A stretch of 18,387 nucleotides of DNA, from assembly GCA_946803715.1 (NCBI GenBank), contig CAMPET010000061.1:154802-173188 (forward strand), in the 5' to 3' direction. A program made the position numbers and the translations under genes. Source of the stretch: Beroe ovata. Its lineage: Eukaryota > Ctenophora > Nuda > Beroida > Beroidae. The notes under the pieces are model-generated. The model did not search any database. It had not been told where the DNA came from and saw nothing but the letters and a program-made list of their open reading frames with translations. Below are positions 8,434 to 18,387 of this stretch, one piece after another. Every line of letters begins with the position of its first letter. The stretch's first letter is position 1.

Positions 8434-11400
8434 TCAGCCGTGTAAGTACTTGACACACTTTGCTGTACCGCACTTACACTCGACTGACAGTCTCTGATCA
8501 TTCTCCCCCTCCGGTACCTTGTCAATCCGATAGTTAAACGTCAGTTCTTCTCCTGCCTGGAAGTGGTAAGTGTAGTAGTGGTATGTGTTGGGTATGAGTG
8601 GTAAGTGCTAGGTAAGTGGAAAATTCTAGGTTTAAGCACACACATTACTACATTACATAGCTCATAGTACGTGGTGATACGTGAAATATTATCTGAGCAG
8701 TTGAAAAATATCATGTTTTCTCTCCCACTTCTACTAAATTAGGTCTATATTATAGCTTGAGTTATTGACGTCATTGATGAATTTCATCTATCATCTTATT
8801 CTGTTGATGCTGAACCCAATACGAGTTGATTGAATGGGACGACGAATAATAGGAAGCTCGCCTTTCGGCGATGCGAATTGTTCGTATCATCATACCATAA
8901 GTGGAGCGATAATTTGAACTGAAAGTCAATAGCAGTAAGGAGGTAAAATGGCACCGTTAAAATCATACACTCTTCCGAACACAGGATCTCTAAATCTGCA
9001 GTGAGCAAAGGAGCTAGGGCCGAACAATGTCAAAAGTACAAATAGAGGATGGTACCAATGCATTTCTATTCACCTTTATTGGCTTCACAGCAAACAGGCA
9101 AATATGGGGGAGTCGGAGATCGAGATTTGATATCCAGCAGGAGAACACGATGAGATTCGGGTCACACTGAAATAGATATTTTGTCAAGGAAGTGATACAA
9201 TAGGCCAAGCCCTTGCTCTATGCTGAACAAACGCCGGTCTAAAGCAAGTTTGGCGCTGGTCTTGTTCGGCAAATTTCATGACAAATAGATAGATTTTTAA
9301 CTTGCAGTTCATACACTATGGTTGATGAAATGAGAAGTGTTCCCGTAGAATGCCGCATCAATAGTGAACATTCCATCAGCGTCATACGATTGATAATCAA
9401 GATCGAACAGATATGTCAATCCTTGGGCATCGTACTCCCTGAGACAACGAATCATCAAATTAACATTGTTGTCGCGGAATCACAACAGTATTTCGTATCA
9501 CTCCTTTGAACTCACATTCCTCTCTTCTCAGCCTCATCGAATGTAATGACTTCACCAACATATTCGACAACAAACGTTCCCTTTGGAATGTTTTGGAGAG
9601 TCTGAAAGACAAGTATCATCAATTTGGTATTTGTTGTTGCATAACTCCAAAACAATTTCAAAACAGTGATGGGTTCTCCTCGATTAAAAAGTCGGTGTTA
9701 TATGATTCTATAACAAGCTCTACATATTTAGCTCTATTAAGTATGCTGACAATCTGACATTAACCTTGAGGCCCCAGCCTTTATCAGAAGTTTTGTAAAT
9801 GGCAGTCTTTACTTGGCTACCTCTTTGCACTATTCTGTTCCCGCAATCAGGTCCACAAGAACAGCGAGCATTACACTCATAAATGGGGAGTCCAGGTTTG
9901 AGTACCAGCCTTCCTTTCTGAAGGCAGAACCAGAGTTGGGATGTGGGGTTATGAAAAATAGCCCGATTGAATAAATAACCCGATTCGAAATAAATCTGCG
10001 ATGCTTTTCGCTACGCCCGGCGCGAACACCAAATCAAATAATTGAATGAAAGACGCGCGCGCAGCATCGCACGCGCGGCAAACAAATCAAAATTCCATTG
10101 AAATGTCGTTCGGTTTCGCGTGTTCCATATACGATGCACAATCAATTTATACAATGTACATTGTACATAACAGGATAGAGGTTGTATTCATATCACATAC
10201 TACAAATGAATGTGAGGTTTGTGTGTGTTAGTAAAGTGTATTCTGTATTTAATGTAATTGACATTCAAGTGTTGGATCGCAGTCCAAACAGTGACCTGAC
10301 GTACTGGTGTCAACGAATTTCAACGCCAGCATTCCTCCGTCACAGATATGCAGTGGTGTCAGCGAATTGTGACGAATTGGATACCCTATCGTCACACAGC
10401 CCTTTTCTGAAGTAACGGTGCCAACCATTCCTACGTCACAAGTATGCAGTGGTGTCAGCAAGTTGTGACGAATGGGGTACCCAATCGTCACACAAGCCTG
10501 TTTTGACATAATGGCGTCAACGCATACCTACGTTACTGATATCCAGTGGTGACAGCCCGTTGTGACGAAATAGCACTAATTCGTCACACTGTCCTGTTCT
10601 GACGTGATGGTGTCAGTGGATTCACACTCACGTTATTGTAAGGAGGCGCCGCTCCGCCCAAATGCGGACAACACTCTACATCAGGGGATAGACAGCAGTC
10701 CCTGACTCCAATATCCCCAGAACAGATGCATCCTGCGAGGAAATACCGTTTTTGAGACACTTCTAATTTGGCCGTGGCAATACAGAAACATTGGATCAAG
10801 GACGATAGTAAAGAGAATTGAGACTTGAGAGATGTTACTTGTAGTCGTCATTGGAGACCTCCAATGAATTCAAAGTATAGAAGTGTAGGTACCATTAAAT
10901 AAACCAATACTCAGGTCAGAAGGAAACCAAATAAAACGGCCTACCAATGAGTGTGTCATCACTAATGTGAACTCCCTTGCCAGCAAATCTATCTCTGACA
11001 AATGTGAAGTTGAGTGGAGGCAAGTCAAAGTCCACAGTGTTCTCTATCTGAAGTACAGGATGCATTGAATTGATGCACGACAACAATGTGATGCCAATCA
11101 AAATCCCCGTTGATAAGACCTCCTTAGTCCTGACTATTAGACCACTAATTAGGTAGACTCATGACACCATTTCTTACCTTGACTGAGGGAAAAGAGGGTC
11201 CCAGTTCCTCAAGAACCTTGTTTGAGTACTGCTTGAGCAGTCTCTTGTATTGCCATTTGAAAGACTGGGATGACAACTCGGCATTAAGCTGCCAAGCATG
11301 GGCCTGAAGTGAAACAGAAGTTAGACAACGCTCAGCCGAAATACACGAATCACTAATCAGATTTTCGGCAAGTGATTATCACAATTTCAATCATAATATT

Positions 11401-13087
11401 GCTGGCGAGTTGAGTTATGAGGATTCAGGAGCCACTGAAACTTCCAATCTTTACAGCTTAGCTTATCTAAGTTCACCTGTGAGCTGACAATTGATATTTT
11501 CTGTGTAAGTTTCCTCATCCGTGCTTTGGTAGCTTTCAGCTGCTCTTTAATGTCACTATTCAAAATGGGGCATCAGCACAAAAGTCGGGCATTAGTCCGT
11601 TTGCCACTTTGGCCAGGCGCCGGTCTTATGCAGATCTAACGCTGGTCTAATGCCGGTCTAATGCAATAAGTAGGTACAGATAAAAAAACCTCATTTGTCA
11701 GTGATATCACAGACCTATTTCCAACAGATCTGAGCAAAGTTTCGACATAGTTGAGTAGGAAGTGAGGGGAGCAGTTGAAGTGGTCTTCAGGTTCCCAAGA
11801 CGTGTACTTGTCACTAAATCCGGACCACTTCACTAGAAATCTAAACTCATGTCCTCCCTGTGATAGGATGAATTAATCTCATAAACATTTTCATCATTTT
11901 CATTGATGTAGAGATATCATTTTCTCTTTTATTGATTTCCAAATGTAAATCAATGACTAAGACCTACCTGTACTATAGTCGTTTTGTGGGTCAAAATTTT
12001 CTCAATTTCGAAATAGATCCCCTGAAAGCTGCATTTCTTCTTAACACTGGCTCTGGTCATTATGACATAATTCTTTTGTCTACTCTTGGACAGACTATGC
12101 CGTAAAATGTAAAACTCTGAAGAAAATTGTAACTCACTTCAGTCATTAACATGGTCATAAATAAGCATGACCATAAATTTGAAATTCTGAAATCTGAAGC
12201 CAACGCAACCAAGAAATTTATGCACTGTAGCAAGTGGAACAGGGGATATCTATTCACCTTTATCCTTTGGGGGATTAGCAAAGGCAGAGGAAGGTTGAAG
12301 ACATGGTATTGTCAGTTTCTTGGGGACAAGGACTGGAGAAAGATTCCTGATGAATAGAATATGATAAGCTATCTCTTCATCATGTGAGATCAAATTTTAG
12401 CACTAGTTTATGTTAAATAAACTGGTAGGTCTTATATTACCTGGACACTTCGATCTCTGGTTCAGAAAAAGATGGAGCTGCTTTAAATCTTTTGTTTGGA
12501 TGAGAAAGCTCTATTGACTCTTTCTCGTGATTTGAAAATTCATTGGGAACTATATTGAAAGCTTCATCGAAAAGTGCATCAGAGGGGTCAGCTGCTTTCT
12601 TTTCAACTGCAGTCTGTAGTGATGCTTCTCTTTCGGGTGATGTGATATTAAAAGAAAATCTTCTGCGTTGGGCATCAGATTTGACTGGACTGCAAAGAAC
12701 ATTTCCACAACTATTTGACGCATTTTGATTTCCAGGACTTCTCGTTAAATATTCACCAGAAATGTTATTGACTTTAAATTCATTGGAGTCGTCTTTAGCT
12801 CCCTCCAATTGTTTCAGAAGTTCACTTTGCTGTAATTTAGTGCTATCAGCATTTTGGTTTCCTTCATTAAAAGATTTCGAATCTGTATCTACATTAGTCT
12901 GACAAATCAAGTTTGTTATGTCTTCAACTTCATGATTAACAATTGTCAATAATTTCTGTCTAGGTTTTCTCTTTTCTTTCTTCAGCAAGGGCTGATTCTT
13001 CTGACAATCTCTGCTGCTTGTGCTTTTGCTTTCATCGTTTTTATGTAGTTCTTTCAAGGGTGTGAAGAAAAGTTTGATAGAATGCAT
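8434..13087 (-). CDS. SUV39H: SUV39H / Su(var)3-9 histone H3 lysine-9 methyltransferase (12 exons)
   Basis: A nuclear enzyme that methylates H3K9 and builds heterochromatin bound by HP1. Exons in transcript order: 13087-12441, 12094-11968, 11857-11715, 11555-11477, 11303-11178, 11047-10945, 10732-10632, 9917-9765, 9601-9516, 9438-9315, 9166-9074, 8556-8434. All phases fit, giving 634 residues. The N-terminus (1-215) is disordered and charged, with a basic nuclear-signal-like stretch at 36-45. The chromodomain spans about 243-300 ([16 protein letters not shown]), followed by a helical linker. The pre-SET Cys cluster covers 409-468 ([22 protein letters not shown]). SET shows GWG near 490, [18 protein letters not shown] (N561-C564) and ELTFNY (catalytic Y603). 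Post-SET has C621, C623, C628. Most family members have FDY where this has FNY. An alternative exon 3/4 junction (11690 to 11542) is also in phase. The first ATG follows an acceptor-like ATTAG, so an upstream exon is possible. Confidence 0.93.
9997..10071. repeat. Inverted repeat with CG-rich loop in SUV39H intron
   Basis: TGCGATGCT at 9997-10005 pairs with AGCATCGCA at 10063-10071. The interval holds runs of alternating CG (ACGCGCGCGC) that contrast with the AT-rich intron. The texture resembles the GC-rich cluster at 14185-14330, so a shared repeat family is possible. Confidence 0.6.
10150..10165. repeat. 16-bp perfect GTAC palindrome in SUV39H intron
   Basis: TACAATGTACATTGTA is its own reverse complement. 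The same word forms the core of the GTAC-rich block at 1867-2130, so this may be a minimal stray copy of that family. It could also be coincidence in AT-rich DNA. Confidence 0.7.
10291..10640. repeat. ~96-bp tandem repeat of hairpins in SUV39H intron
   Basis: The motif CAGTGGTGTCAGC..TTGTGACGAA recurs at 10351, 10447 and 10544 (spacing 96 and 97), with partial units on both sides, so about 3.5 diverged copies. Each unit contains a self-complementary TGTGACGAA ... TTCGTCACA pair; in one unit it encloses GGGGTACCC. The array fills the intron before the pre-SET exon (minus strand 10732-10632). Its last degenerate unit runs into that exon's splice donor, where CTCACGTTATTG resembles CCTACGTTACTG of the previous unit. 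Confidence 0.8.
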
Positions 13088-13508
13088 ATTTTTCACCTAA
13101 TGAATGAAAAGATTACTATGGATGGACAAATGATATTATATAAACTTGTCCCGGGTATCAGTCATGTCAAATAATGACCTTGGGAGCAGGCGCTGAGAGA
13201 AGAGTTGTCAAATATTGTTATGTTATAAATAATAATAATTATATAATATAACTGTTATGGTTTTGAACCATCACAAGTCGCAAGAAGTAAGGAAACACAC
13301 ATTCATAACAATTCAAAAACTTCACCTTTACCGCATTTGTCCAATTAAGCAAAGTTTTTGTTGCTATCTGCTGGCCAGACATGAAAAGAAGGATATCATG
13401 ACCATGAATATCATAAAGGAAGGGAAAATGCCCTTTTTCTTTGCAACGTTAGGGTTCTTTTTAAGATATTCAACAAATTTAACCTTGTTAGGTAAATAAC
13501 TGGGACCT

Positions 13509-13742
13509 TCATAGCCAAGAGCGACACACACCAAAAGTTACTTGGACACGAAACTGTAGAATTACTCTTATAATGTTCTGAGTATCAATACCAGATGAAC
13601 TTCTCACAGCTAATGTTAAGTTGTTCCAAAAAGGTTTGACCCTTTCCAAGATAAAGCTGTCATAAATACTTTCAACTTCTTTATTTAGGGCAACATATAA
13701 CATTTTTACAAAAATATGCTTGATGATGAACTGCATGCCCAC
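13509..13742 (-). other. Unrecognised open stretch, possible exon or remnant
   Basis: The minus strand is open for about 77 codons from a Met (MQFIIKHIFVKMLYVALNKE) and about 13 codons further upstream. A second minus-strand block near 13376-13480 reads KFVEYLKKNPNVAKKKG. The composition is protein-like rather than repetitive, but I recognise no family, and no clear splice junction links the two blocks or joins them to SUV39H. It could be a decayed gene or chance in AT-rich DNA. Confidence 0.15.
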
Positions 13743-14049
13743 AGTTTCCCCTGATGGTAATAATATGTCACATACTCACTCGACATTATATGTTTTTAAT
13801 GAAATTATGTTTGTTACCCATAACAGTGCATTTCTGCAGGGCTATGGAAATGTTGGATTGAAACATCCTTCATTATCATATGCTTATAGAGGGAGTCATG
13901 CCCCTAACTAGTTGTTATATTGCACAGGATGAAACTGAAAGGATCTGAGATCAATGCAATGATCAACAATGAACATGCATCACTGTGCATGACCTGATAG
14001 TTCAATTTTCTCATTGGTTCTTGCCTGACGTTGCAGTTTTAGGGTTTTA

Positions 14050-14079
14050 AATAAAAATAAATAAATAAATAAATAAATA
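14050..14079. repeat. (AAAT)n microsatellite
   Basis: About seven AAAT units form a short array. It could be the tail of a retroposed element, but nothing upstream identifies one. Confidence 0.9.
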
Positions 14080-14184
14080 CCTACCGTCGGCGTTATAAGA
14101 TTTCTCTTTACCCTCACTTGCTTGCGGGATCGGGATTTTATCAATGAGCATAAGCATTGAGCAGTTGAGCTGAGCAAAGGTAGT

Positions 14185-14330
14185 GTGTTCCCGCGCTGCG
14201 TGACCCGAATTATAAATACTTTGCGCGCGCCGCGCTGCGTGACCCAAATACTCCACGCGCGCGCGGCGCTACGCGTTTCCTTCAGCTGTGTTCCCGCGCT
14301 GCGTGACCCAAATACTCCGCGCGCGCTGCG
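14185..14330. repeat. GC-rich repeat cluster (CGCGCTGCGTGACCC core)
   Basis: The core CGCGCTGCGTGACCCRAAT occurs at 14192, 14231 and 14295. Each copy is followed by an ATACTCC-type stretch and then a run of alternating CG. The first and third copies also share the preceding GTGTTCC. The block is a sharp GC and CpG island in AT-rich DNA. A long minus-strand open frame across it (13980-14564) encodes the repeats (VTQRG, TRSA motifs) and is probably not a gene. Confidence 0.8.
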
Positions 14331-14352
14331 CGTCTCCGTGGTTTCCTTTCTA

Positions 14353-14462
14353 CGACTTTTCAGTTCACTGAGTAGAACAGGGGCGCGCAACGTGTGCACA
14401 TTCAGCTGCGACTTTTCATGTTTCAGATCACAGAGTAAAATAGGGATGCGCAACGTGTGCAC
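14353..14462. repeat. Tandem duplication ending in GCGCAACGTGTGCACA
   Basis: Two adjacent units of about 50 bases each begin CGACTTTTCA, pass through TCAC(A)GAGTARAA and end CGCAACGTGTGCACA (at 14400 and 14462). The second has a small insertion. The unit abuts the CG-rich cluster, shares its TTCAGCTG word, and is probably part of the same composite repeat. Confidence 0.75.
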
Positions 14463-15777
14463 AGGGTAGTGAGAAATCGAAATTCTACAAGCCTGACGAA
14501 TGAATGACGATCGCGGACATAATGAAGAAGAGACTGTCAGTAGATTAGTGGTGGAAAAGTGCAAGGGTTTGATTCAATTGACTTTGTATCACTGTCACCA
14601 ATCTTCAATCATCTGAGCTACTAGGAATCTTTGCCAGTTACTCTTTTGAAGAACCTCTTGCACTGGATTTGTACTGGGTTTTACTCAGTTTTGGACTACC
14701 CATGTTTCAACATTATAGGACATTCATGACTGTTATATTCTGGCTACCTTATCCCAGTTCTGAGTTTTCTTATGGCATGCTTATCAGTGTGTTCAATCAA
14801 GAAGAAATAATGTCAGAGAATTTTCTTGTCAAAGTAAGATTTGAGAAACTGAATAAGAAAGCTTATAGTATTGATGGTTTCCGTCATTATGTTTATTGTT
14901 TACATCTAGATTTTGGCTGATATACTTCTCACCTTCACCCCTTCCCCTCATCCCCCCTTTTATATCTCATTTCGATACTCTGATTTCAATCACTCTGATC
15001 CATGTTCCTGGTAGCTTTTTATTTCAGTTACTTATTGGCTTACAAAAAGAGGTCATTGTGCATTTCTATGTGCATAATGTCAAATTCATTGATTTAATTA
15101 TAACTAGGGAGCCCCTTGAGTAGTAGCCTGTTGAATCGGATATATGCCCGGCCAAGTTATTGTGAAAGGAGTTGAATGCAGCTGAAATTGAAATTTAGAT
15201 TCCAGATCAAAAATGATCACAGCAACAGGTCATCCAGTGTATGCAATGATTCAATGCAAACAGAAACAATTTACCTGAGGACTTAGTGTCATTTAGCACA
15301 TGCAACTCTTCTCTTCCCTATCAACAGAGAGTGCAACGTAATCAAAACAGCATGATGAGAAATGACTGATGACCTCTTCCCAGCCTACCGGCTACTACTT
15401 TTTGCATGTGCAACCTTCTCACATCTCTGCCTAACGACCATATAGCAACACGGCAAAAATGTACGCTGAATAGATAATAATGAAATGTGGGGTTCCCTAC
15501 AAACCAATTTGTCTCAGAAGTTGAATGCCTTATCACACATTCAATCCTGGAGGTTCGGTTATCTGCTCACTTGCCTATTGATTCTAGATTTTTTATTCTC
15601 ATTGCGATTTTGTTTCAAATAACAGATGTCATGTGATATAGCTGTTGTTTTAAATTTGCATTCTATTGTCGTATTTGATGGATAGTGTATCACGTCCACT
15701 TGATGGGTTTTCCAGCAAAGTTCTCTATTACCGTCACTAAACCATATATTTCCTTGATAGGATGTGCAATTAAGGGA

Positions 15778-18298
15778 ATGAAGAAACTGAAACGTCATTT
15801 ATCATTTTCAATTAGACAGAGGGAGCAGGGTGCTGCCTTGGTTCAGAAAGACAAGTTAACACCTATATTAACAAAAAAAGTTCATGGAAGTAAGTGCCTC
15901 CTGAATAGAGAGCACAGTATATGCTACTGATGCTTGTATGAATTATTGTATGTATGGTTAAATATCATCTTTACTGACAAGGTTGAGGTTTTGATTACAA
16001 TATCAATGTCAAGGGCAAAATTGGAGTTGAATCCAAGACCATAGGTCGATGATTCAAAGAGCGATCAACACCGTAACCGAGTTGGCAAAGAATATTTTTC
16101 AACGCCAGATATGCTAATCAGCATATGTGAAATATTTTTGTATTCGGATGTGATATTGTGATTATTGGATCATATAGGTTCTAGCTTCAATACGGTGTGT
16201 GATTTGTGACTCTAAATACAGCTCTAAGGGAGTTTGACCACTAAAGTTTAGGTGTAATTTTGGAAGTCAATAGTATTGACTCAATACAAAACTTGTTCAT
16301 GATACCAAATCATTGGTTTGAACCATTTAGGGCAGTTATTGGTTAAACCATACATTAATGAAAACTTAACGACAGTAGGAATCGACTGACTGCAAGTATT
16401 CAATGTAATTTTGTCCGCAGCAGTATCCTGTGCAAAGTTGTAAAATAATTTTTTTCAAAACTGCATAATAACTAAGCAGAAAATATCACATCTTCGTTAT
16501 TGTACACTGAAAGTTAAGTTCATTCCAATTCAATTCAACGATTTTAATGTATTTGAAGAGAATTTCAGTATATCTCTCTCATCACCTCTCCTTCTCGCAG
16601 ACTTCAGTGATCAGCTCCTCATTCAAGAAAATGACAACTTTTTCTATGCAGTCAAGAAAGAGAATAAGGATGCTAAAAACTTTGATTCTCACAAGTTTTC
16701 TTTATCACCAAGTTTCGCTCCTTTCGTCAAAAGATCTTCCTCCAACTCAAGACTGATATCACCTAAACCTGAAAAAAACGCTCCTAAATCTTCAAGGTAA
16801 TCTTCAATGCACTTCTCAATTTGTGTCTTCGAGACTGTTTTATATAACACATAATACCATTTGGCTGTTTTCGTGATACGTGCTCGCAAGGTTCACAAAG
16901 TGAGCGTATCATAAAGCATAATATCACAAATCGTATCTTACGAACATGTTAGTATATTGCTACAATACTTCGACCATGTTAGAGCAACTCCAATTATCAT
17001 ACAGTATTATTATATCCAAAAACAATTAAGAATTTGAGTTGGAGTAGTGGGGTGTTTTGTAGCAGTCGCATGAGAAATCAAGACTTTGGAATTTCTGATA
17101 ACGCAATTAAGAATTGTTTGAGTTTCGCAGCCACTCAAATGCGCATAAATGATTTGATATGAAATTTATCCGCANACACACACACACACACACACACCTC
17201 GGTGTTCTCGAGATTCTCGAAATGTCGATCAGAAGTGGCAGCAGCGCAGGTATGAGAAATATGGTTCAAAGTGATTCTAGGCTAAGTTTCTAGGCTTAGT
17301 TTCTCAAATTTTCGGAAATCCAAGGCTCAGCTTCTTATAGAGAGTTTCTTATAGAAAAAAACTGATTGTACTGGAGCATTTTATAATGTAGCGTAGGTAG
17401 TTGAAACAAACACATTCTATTGGGTCCGTTTCATGAAGTCGATGAACGGAGAACAATAATCAGTCGACAAAAATGAAATTTTCAATATGTATTCTGAAGA
17501 AACACGTTAGGTAGGTACTACTTTGGCTTAAAGATTTACCCGATTTTTGAGTCTTTTTCAGATTTGCCCCTTGTATAAACGACAAAAAACTGTGAACGAT
17601 AATTGTGTCATCTTGATTTGTTCACAATTGCGCCTCCTTGTTCAGATTTGCCTCTGTTCGGTATTGCCCCGGCCCCCTTAATATACCTAGGTACATTATT
17701 TAGGTAAACAATAATAATTATAGGTAGTTATTCATGGTAGACTGTATTGATTACGGTCTATACCAATTAGTATAGGTAGATTGGTATTCAATGGCCCCCA
17801 CTGACTCTTTAGGTACCGACTACTCACCTACTGGAAAAAATTCACCCTTACCCTCAGGCATCTAAACAAGCTTGTCCTCTGAAGAAGTCCAGCTCGGTTA
17901 AGTTTCCGGATGGCCGACACCGTGTCACCACACTGCAGAGAAGTCTGTCAGTGGGAGCAGCAGCTAGGAGGAGTGGGCATGGTTACAACTTGGATCGATC
18001 ACTCAGTGCTGCCGATACAGTGGTGAGACCATACTCAGTGCATTCAGTCTTCGCATGCATCATAGCGCTCACAATTACACAGTATTATACCGCCTGCTAC
18101 ATTTGACAAAGTTTCATCAGGCCGCGTATGAAGACGGTTTTGGCCGGATAGAATCCTACACTAGGCTTGAGAAGCTGGGAGAAGGAACGTATGCTAATGT
18201 TTACAAGGGGAGGAGCATCATAACTGGCTTGCTGGTGGCTCTTAAAGAAACCAGCCTCGAGCATGAGGAGGGTGTGCCGTGCACAGCAATACGGGAGG
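15778..18298 (+). CDS. CDK16/17/18: PCTAIRE cyclin-dependent kinase (CDK16/17/18-like), 5' part
   Basis: A Ser/Thr kinase of the PCTAIRE group, activated by cyclin Y-type partners and acting in the cytoplasm and at membranes. Exons: 15778-15889, 16601-16796, possible microexon 17213-17249, 17858-18022, 18121-18298; the rest lies beyond the window. The start [13 protein letters not shown] matches the conserved family N-terminus (MKKIKRQLSMTLR in CDK16). A Ser/Lys-rich disordered region follows. The kinase domain begins GFGRIESY; the glycine loop is [11 protein letters not shown] (190-200), the ATP lysine K212 (VALKE), and the signature helix PCTAIRE (223-229), which excludes the PFTAIRE CDK14/15. 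Exon 2 ends in phase 2 while the strong acceptor at 17858 needs phase 0. Either the 37-nt microexon bridges them or a weaker acceptor at 17893 is used. The last donor, GAGG|GTGAGT, is triplicated. Confidence 0.88.
17176..17197. repeat. (CA)n microsatellite in CDK intron
   Basis: A CA run follows an ambiguous base at 17175. It lies 16 bases upstream of the candidate 37-nt microexon, so with the following CTCGGTGTTCTCGAG it would form the pyrimidine-containing tract of that exon's acceptor. Confidence 0.9.
17276..17301. repeat. 13-bp tandem duplication
   Basis: TCTAGGCTAAGTT is followed at once by TCTAGGCTTAGTT, within a CDK intron just downstream of the candidate microexon. No function is suggested. 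Confidence 0.85.
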
Positions 18299-18387
18299 GT
18301 GAGTAGAGAGAGGGTGTGCCGTGCACAGCAATACGGGAGGGTGAGTAGAGAGAGGGTGTGCCGTGCACAGCAATACGGGAGGGTGAG
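18267..18387 (+). repeat. 42-bp tandem triplication of the PCTAIRE exon end and its splice donor
   Basis: The sequence from GGGTGTGCCGTGCACAG through the exon end GGGAGG and the donor GTGAGTAGAGAG repeats with an exact 42-base period, three times, up to the window edge. By eye the copies are identical. Each carries the codons for GVPCTAIRE and a good GTGAGT donor. Only the first donor leaves an open frame, because reading on gives GGT GAG TAG. Period 42 is a multiple of three, but the in-unit TAG prevents an expanded protein. Either a very recent slippage event or an assembly artefact fits. Confidence 0.9.

Larger units (their letters stand above)
13088..15760. other. Intergenic region between divergent SUV39H and CDK genes
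   Basis: About 2.7 kb between the two divergently oriented genes should contain both promoters. A TATATAAT-like word on the minus strand lies about 50 bases before the SUV39H ATG. No open frame here matches a family I know. The GC-rich repeats at 14185-14462 and an AAAT microsatellite are listed separately. The plus-strand open stretch at 14669-14920 lacks recognisable domains or splice support. Confidence 0.55.

Noticed and set aside
12151-12357. 68-codon plus-strand open frame inside the SUV39H gene
   Set aside because: It lies in the intron antisense to the gene and has no family resemblance.
13980-14564. 194-codon minus-strand open frame
   Set aside because: It is built from the GC-rich repeats and an AAAT microsatellite (the IYLFIYLF run), with no domain. 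Length is explained by stop-poor CG-rich DNA.
14669-14920. 83-codon plus-strand open frame
   Set aside because: No recognised domain, no supporting splice sites, and composition typical of random AT-rich sequence.

Overview
The window is nuclear DNA of an animal, most likely an invertebrate. Its three recognisable genes are each split into many short exons with GT..AG introns of about 90 to 700 bases, and their products are a secreted M14A carboxypeptidase, a chromodomain plus SET histone H3K9 methyltransferase (SUV39H/Su(var)3-9) and a PCTAIRE cyclin-dependent kinase (CDK16/17/18). I cannot fix the phylum. I see no bacterial operons, CRISPR arrays, rRNA or tRNA genes.

Layout. Positions 1-2130 are repeats: two (TG)n tracts, each leading into a copy of a GTAC-rich palindromic element, then a third GTAC-rich block with a long hairpin. 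Positions 2131-4065 hold no gene I can identify. Positions 4066-7142 (+) carry a carboxypeptidase A-like gene of 10 exons; its introns hold a minisatellite and a small foldback element, and a 17-bp tandem array starts at its stop codon. Positions 7143-8433 lie between two convergent genes. Positions 8434-13087 (-) carry a 12-exon SUV39H gene, about 634 residues as assembled here; one intron holds a ~96-bp tandem repeat of hairpins. Positions 13088-15760 are mostly non-coding, with a GC-rich repeat cluster. Positions 15778-18298 (+) carry the 5' part of the PCTAIRE kinase gene, ending at the PCTAIRE helix, where the exon end and its splice donor are present three times in tandem up to the window edge.

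Exon models were built by hand from reading-frame continuity, splice phases and family motifs. In the carboxypeptidase and SUV39H models every intron phase matches and total lengths divide by three. In the carboxypeptidase, spacing of active-site residues matches bovine CPA1 numbering across long stretches. The three genes have unrelated roles (extracellular or digestive peptidase, heterochromatin enzyme, cytosolic kinase), and nothing suggests they form one system. The unusual content is repeat DNA at gene boundaries: a splice acceptor made from a minisatellite, a stop codon at the first base of a satellite, and a triplicated splice donor.
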